Below, one piece after another: positions 60,879 to 64,000 of a stretch of 64,000 nucleotides of DNA. The stretch spans positions 287,538 to 351,537 of the forward strand of contig NZ_FOBO01000001.1 in NCBI RefSeq assembly GCF_900109855.1. The letters are read 5' to 3'. Origin of the DNA: Roseovarius tolerans (lineage in GTDB: Bacteria; Pseudomonadota; Alphaproteobacteria; Rhodobacterales; Rhodobacteraceae). The position numbers and the translations under genes are program-made. Every line of letters begins with the position of its first letter. Position 1 is the first letter of the stretch. The notes under the pieces are model-generated. The model was not told the origin of the DNA. It saw nothing but the letters and a program-made list of their open reading frames with translations, and searched no databases.

Positions 60879-62182
60879 GCCGCCGCCCCGAGATCAGCCA
60901 TCATTTCGCGCGCCAGCCCGGTCAGACCGTCCATCCGAAGGCGAACATTCAGCCCGTCCGTGCCAATATCAATCCGCTCGACCAACAGTGTCGCGATGCG
61001 CGCCTGCTCTGCGGGGAAGAGTTCATCCCAGAGCGGATCGAGTCGGGCCAGTGCGTCACGGGCATCGGCCTCGGTGATCTCGCCGTCCTGTGCGCGTGCC
61101 GCTTTCCATGTGCCCGCTACGATTTCGGGTTGGCGGAACACGGCGCGGAGCTGGTCGATGACGGCGCTTTCGATTTCGCCCGCTGGAACCCGGCCGACCG
61201 GACATGATCCTGCACCGTGTTTCAAAACAGTCTGGCTGACATAGTAGCGGTAAAGCTTGCCCTTCTTGCGGGTGTGGGTCGGCGAGAACGCCGCGCCATC
61301 GGGGCCGTATAGCAGTCCTTTCAGCAGGGCTGGCGTGTCGGCACGCGTGCGCGCGGCGCGTTTGCGGGGGCTTGTCGTCAGGATGGCGTGGACCTTGTCC
61401 CAAACCGCGCGGTCGATGATCGCGTCGTGCTCGCCGGGATAGCTGTCGCCTTTGTGCACGGCCTCGCCGATGTAGGCGCGGTTGTTCAACAGGCGATACA
61501 GGTATTTCTTGTCGATCCGGTTGCCACGGCTGGTCTGAATACCGCGTGCCGCCAGTTCCCGCGCCAGTTCCGTGCCTGATCCGATTTCGATGAAGCGGGC
61601 GAAAATCCAGCGTATCTTGTCGGCATCGGCTTCCTTGATGACCAGCTTGCGGTCCTTCACCTCGTAACCCAGAGGCGGCACGCCGCCCATCCACATGCCC
61701 TTCATTCGGCTGGCGCGAACCTTGTCCCGAATACGTTCCGCCGTCACCTCACGCTCGAACTGGGCAAACGAGAGCAGGATGTTCAGCGTTAGCCGCCCCA
61801 TAGACGTTGTCGTGTTGAAAGACTGCGTTACGGAAACGAAGGTGACGCCATTCCGGTCAAAGACCTCGACCAGCTTGGAAAAATCCATGAGCGAGCGCGA
61901 CAAGCGGTCGATCTTGTACACGACAACCACGTCCACCAGCCCATCCTCGACGTCCGCGAGTAGCCGTTTCAGGCCGGGGCGGTCCAGCGTTCCGCCGGAA
62001 ATGCCGCCGTCGTCATATTGGTCGCGAACCAGAACCCAGCCCTCGGACCGCTGGCTGGCGATGTACGCCTCACAGGCTTCCCTTTGGGCATGGAGCGAGT
62101 TGAACTCTTGCTCAAGCCCTTCCTCGGAGGACTTCCGGGTGTAAACGGCGCAGCGCAGTTTTCTGACGATGGGTTTGGTCAT
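60875..62182 (-). CDS. Large serine recombinase
   Basis: A 435-aa site-specific recombinase. The resolvase catalytic domain has the serine in CAVYTRKSSEEGLEQEFNSL near residue 18 and YKIDRLSRSLMDFSKLVEVF near residue 92 with conserved arginines. The recombinase domain follows (GGVPPLGYEVKDRKLVIKEA; ARGIQTSRGNRIDKKYLYRL), then a zinc-ribbon-like region (LLYGPDGAAFSPTHTRKKGK, YRYYVSQTVLKHGAGSCPVG) that keeps few cysteines. Shorter than phage integrases of about 500 aa. It likely mobilised this block; no att pair was identified. Confidence 0.92.
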   Translation of the reverse strand: MTKPIVRKLRCAVYTRKSSEEGLEQEFNSLHAQREACEAYIASQRSEGWVLVRDQYDDGGISGGTLDRPGLKRLLADVEDGLVDVVVVYKIDRLSRSLMDFSKLVEVFDRNGVTFVSVTQSFNTTTSMGRLTLNILLSFAQFEREVTAERIRDKVRASRMKGMWMGGVPPLGYEVKDRKLVIKEADADKIRWIFARFIEIGSGTELARELAARGIQTSRGNRIDKKYLYRLLNNRAYIGEAVHKGDSYPGEHDAIIDRAVWDKVHAILTTSPRKRAARTRADTPALLKGLLYGPDGAAFSPTHTRKKGKLYRYYVSQTVLKHGAGSCPVGRVPAGEIESAVIDQLRAVFRQPEIVAGTWKAARAQDGEITEADARDALARLDPLWDELFPAEQARIATLLVERIDIGTDGLNVRLRMDGLTGLAREMMADLGAAA

Positions 62183-62631
62183 GCGCCCCTCCGGTGGTTT
62201 TTCAGGCCGAAGAACATCCAGCCGTTCCAGCGCGTGCCGGTTATGGCGCGGGCAACGGCGGACAGCGATTTGTAAGGTCGGCCCTGCCAGTCGAAACCGT
62301 CAGACGTGACGGTGACGAGATGCTCAATGCCCTGCCATTCACGGATCAGCCGTGTACCTACGATGGGCTTCAGGTCAGCGCGGATGCGGCTCTTCTTGCG
62401 GTCGCCACCGTCCAGCTGTTCGCCGAGAACTTCCAGCCGCTTCACAGTTTCCGGCTTCAGGCCGCCATAGGCCAGTTCCTGGATGCGGTACGCGAGGCGG
62501 CTCTCGAGGTAGCGACGATTGAACGGCGGCGGCTCGCTGTCGAACAGCTCACGCCATTGCGTCTTCAGGTCTGGCGTTGGCGTTGTCTTCAGCGCGTCCA
62601 GGCGGACGGGAATGGGGTCTTGTTTGGTCAT
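62179..62631 (-). CDS. DUF2924 family protein
   Basis: A 150-aa basic protein of the DUF2924 family (DLKTQWRELFDSEPPPFNRR; YLESRLAYRIQELAYGGLKP; VGTRLIREWQGIEHLVTVTS; RPYKSLSAVARAITGTRWNG). These proteins accompany large serine recombinases and probably bind DNA. The start is the ATG after CCGGAGAAACGC. Coupled to the recombinase (ATGA overlap). Confidence 0.88.
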   Translation of the reverse strand: MTKQDPIPVRLDALKTTPTPDLKTQWRELFDSEPPPFNRRYLESRLAYRIQELAYGGLKPETVKRLEVLGEQLDGGDRKKSRIRADLKPIVGTRLIREWQGIEHLVTVTSDGFDWQGRPYKSLSAVARAITGTRWNGWMFFGLKNHRRGA

Positions 62632-62831
62632 GCGTTTCTCCGGTGAGTTGGAGTTGCATGACGCCATTCGTCGGCCGGATAGTGTAGGGAACTTTCTCTA
62701 CTATTCTCAGATACTTCCGCCCGATCGCGCATCCGCAGGCGAACCAGCCCGATAGCCAGCAGGCCACACAAATCGGCACGGCGTTCAGCCGGTGTCATCT
62801 GGTCCGCTGGGAGTGGGTTGGGTCGTTTCAT
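62628..62831 (-). CDS. Small protein of the recombinase cluster
   Basis: A 67-aa protein starting MKRPNPLPADQMTPAERRAD and continuing LCGLLAIGLVRLRMRDRAEV. The DQMTPAERRAELCGLLA-type pattern is common directly upstream of DUF2924 and recombinase genes. A longer in-frame start exists but lacks family support. Coupled to DUF2924 (ATGA). Confidence 0.72.
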   Translation of the reverse strand: MKRPNPLPADQMTPAERRADLCGLLAIGLVRLRMRDRAEVSENSRESSLHYPADEWRHATPTHRRNA

Positions 62832-63128
62832 TGGAGCACCGGCAGGAGAACGTTTCGAACAGGGAAACGCTATGCGGTTAGCCAATAAAAACAATCAAAA
62901 ACAAATGCTTGTCTGGTTTCTGCGCGCTGCTTCGAAATCATTCATAGACGGCACGAGCGAACATCTCTCCTGACGCGAGCATTCTCGGTGTTTAACAATG
63001 CCTTGAAAGCGAATCATGATCCGGACAGAGTGAACGTGTGCCTGCGCACGAGACGCCAGTCTCGCGGGAAGATTTGATGGGAGCGCATATTCCGGTTTCA
63101 AGCACCGATAAATTTGAGAGATGATTTA
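62832..63128. promoter_or_regulatory. Divergent intergenic region before the truncated gene
   Basis: About 300 AT-richer bases separate the leftward recombinase cluster from the rightward gene at 63129. It must hold both promoters. No clear repeat or RNA gene is visible. Confidence 0.35.
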
Positions 63129-63677
63129 ATGGGGCACCAGCGTCTTGGAAAAATGCCGGCATACCGCCTGTTGCCCGAAATTATTCGGTACATAGTGGAC
63201 GGCGGTATTCCAACCGAGGCGGTGGCCGATCAAATTACCGAATTTGGTCGAGAAGCACTGAAATTTGCTTTGAAAGACGATGTCTTCATTGAAGCGCTCT
63301 GGTTGTTGATCCGCTTGCCTCAGGCAAGTGCGGCCAAAGATGCATCAAGGGCACTGGCTGAAATCGGCATCAACGGCGCCAAGCCCGCGTCGGTCTCTGA
63401 CCTCCTCTTTCAGTATGACAGTGCCGTGGAGCGGGTTCAACGTCGGATCCACCAGGGGAATACAGACCTCGGCGAAATCGCTCGTCGCGCTGGCCTTTCG
63501 GCGTTGGCAGAGGGCATGCAGTCGAACCTTCCATCTCTTTGGAGCCCCGGCGCGGACGACGTGCGGGCCTCGCTCGCCAGTTTGAGGGGAACTGAAAAAT
63601 TCGCCGCATTGGCCCAAAGCTTTTACGCCAACTTTGTCGAGCGAGTGATCCATTACTACGTGTGCGTCGTCAGATAA
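63129..63677 (+). pseudogene. Unknown gene, apparently truncated by IS insertion
   Basis: The frame starts MGHQRLGKMPAYRLLPEIIR after GAGAG and continues as a helical protein (VADQITEFGREALKFALKDD; IEALWLLIRLPQASAAKDAS; DDVRASLASLRGTEKFAALA; QSFYANFVERVIHYYV). After base 63660 the sequence changes abruptly to the presumed IS end, and the frame stops five codons later with CVVR. The encoded helical domain seems genuine and host-like in codon use. No function assigned; the lost C-terminus may be beyond the window. Confidence 0.6.
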
Positions 63678-64000
63678 TTTGGGACATCAGAGCGTGCTTT
63701 CGTTTGGAGGCTCTGGCTCATCCTTGATTAAGTTTATGCGTTTTCAGTTTCGTGGCGCAAGCGCCGCTTGAGCATGGTTTTCCGTTTGATCTCCTCTCGC
63801 TGTTTCAGGATCTTCTCTGCGCGCCCGAAGTAGACGTCGGCGGGCTTCAGGTTTCCAAGGCTCTCGTGGTAGCGATGGTTGTTGTAATGTTCGACAAAGG
63901 TGCCGATCTGGCGCTCGAGGTCTCCGGGCAGGAAGTAATGCTCGAGCAGAACACGGTTCTTCATGGTCTGGTGCCACCGCTCGATCTTGCCCTGTGTCTG
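63661..64000 (-). mobile_element. IS3-family insertion sequence, one end (runs off the window)
   Basis: Begins with TGTGCGTCGTCAGATAATTT, the likely terminal inverted repeat (IS3-family ends start with TG). It carries the 3' part of a leftward transposase. The other end, inverted repeat and target duplication lie outside the window, so the exact boundary is inferred from where the disrupted gene loses its pattern. Confidence 0.65.
63734..64000 (-). CDS. IS3-family transposase OrfB, C-terminal part
   Basis: The last 88 residues of a DDE integrase-fold (rve) transposase. It enters the window as QTQGKIERWHQTMKNR, where the glutamate is the E of the DDE triad. It continues with EHYFLPGDLERQIGTFVEHY, NNHRYHESLGNLKPADVYFG, and a basic tail RKTMLKRRLRHETENA. 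The YNNHRYHESLGNLKPADVY pattern is typical of IS3-group OrfB. The 5' part lies beyond the window. Confidence 0.9.
   Translation of the reverse strand, partial: QTQGKIERWHQTMKNRVLLEHYFLPGDLERQIGTFVEHYNNHRYHESLGNLKPADVYFGRAEKILKQREEIKRKTMLKRRLRHETENA

Overview
The window is a chromosomal segment of a high-GC alphaproteobacterium of the Roseobacter/Rhodobacter group (Rhodobacteraceae). Three things support this: a permuted two-piece ssrA gene whose tag reads ANDNRAPVAVAA, an alphaproteobacterial-type SspB, and the Rhodobacter-type trgA-trgB-cysK cluster. No species name can be read from the sequence alone.

Host core, 1-17.1 kb. The segment opens with the end of an assimilatory sulfite/siroheme operon (sulfite reductase, DUF2849, siroheme SUMT), divergent from an Lrp/AsnC regulator. 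Then come tpiA, two Fe-S assembly proteins (HesB/IscA type and SufT/DUF59 type), a RimB-RimK fusion, tgt, pth, an FkbM methyltransferase, rplY, lldD, rne, tusA, ccdA, a coupled alpha/beta hydrolase-P450 pair and ssrA.

Element 1, 17.1-27.9 kb. A 10.8-kb element is inserted at the 3' end of ssrA between 13-bp direct repeats. It carries an integrase, an AlpA-like protein, a winged-helix regulator, a TOPRIM/RepA-type primase-helicase, and a complete HK97-type head and packaging set: TerL, head closure, HNH, major capsid, protease, connector and portal. It has no tail, lysis or baseplate genes. This is the architecture expected of a capsid-forming phage satellite (cfPICI-like), and is the strongest candidate here for an undescribed system.

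Host core, 28-45.1 kb. chrA, sspB, fumC, DUF4169, a ribbon-helix-helix protein, a BCCT transporter, a class V aminotransferase, photolyase, a cyclopropane fatty acid synthase-like enzyme, trgA-trgB-cysK-mscS-alaX (mostly coupled through ATGA or GTGA overlaps), an AI-2E family transporter and tRNA-Ser(GGA).

Element 2, 45.1-53.35 kb. An 8.2-kb island lies between 11-bp repeats of the tRNA-Ser 3' end. It has a P4-type integrase and a tightly overlapping operon: AlpA, winged helix, 31-aa protein, CHC2/TOPRIM primase, DUF3987. Downstream is a regular array of nine YGCGAC units in three triplets with exact 9-bp spacing, a candidate origin or protein-binding array. The cargo is mostly of unknown function and of lower GC, and includes a 579-aa protein that appears to start at ATT.

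Element 3, 53.4-64 kb. A further accessory block: a DUF6429 pair, a type III-like restriction-modification pair (Res and Mod), a large serine recombinase with its usual small neighbours (136-aa protein, DUF2924, 67-aa protein), and an unknown gene that appears cut at 63660 by an IS3-family element running off the window.
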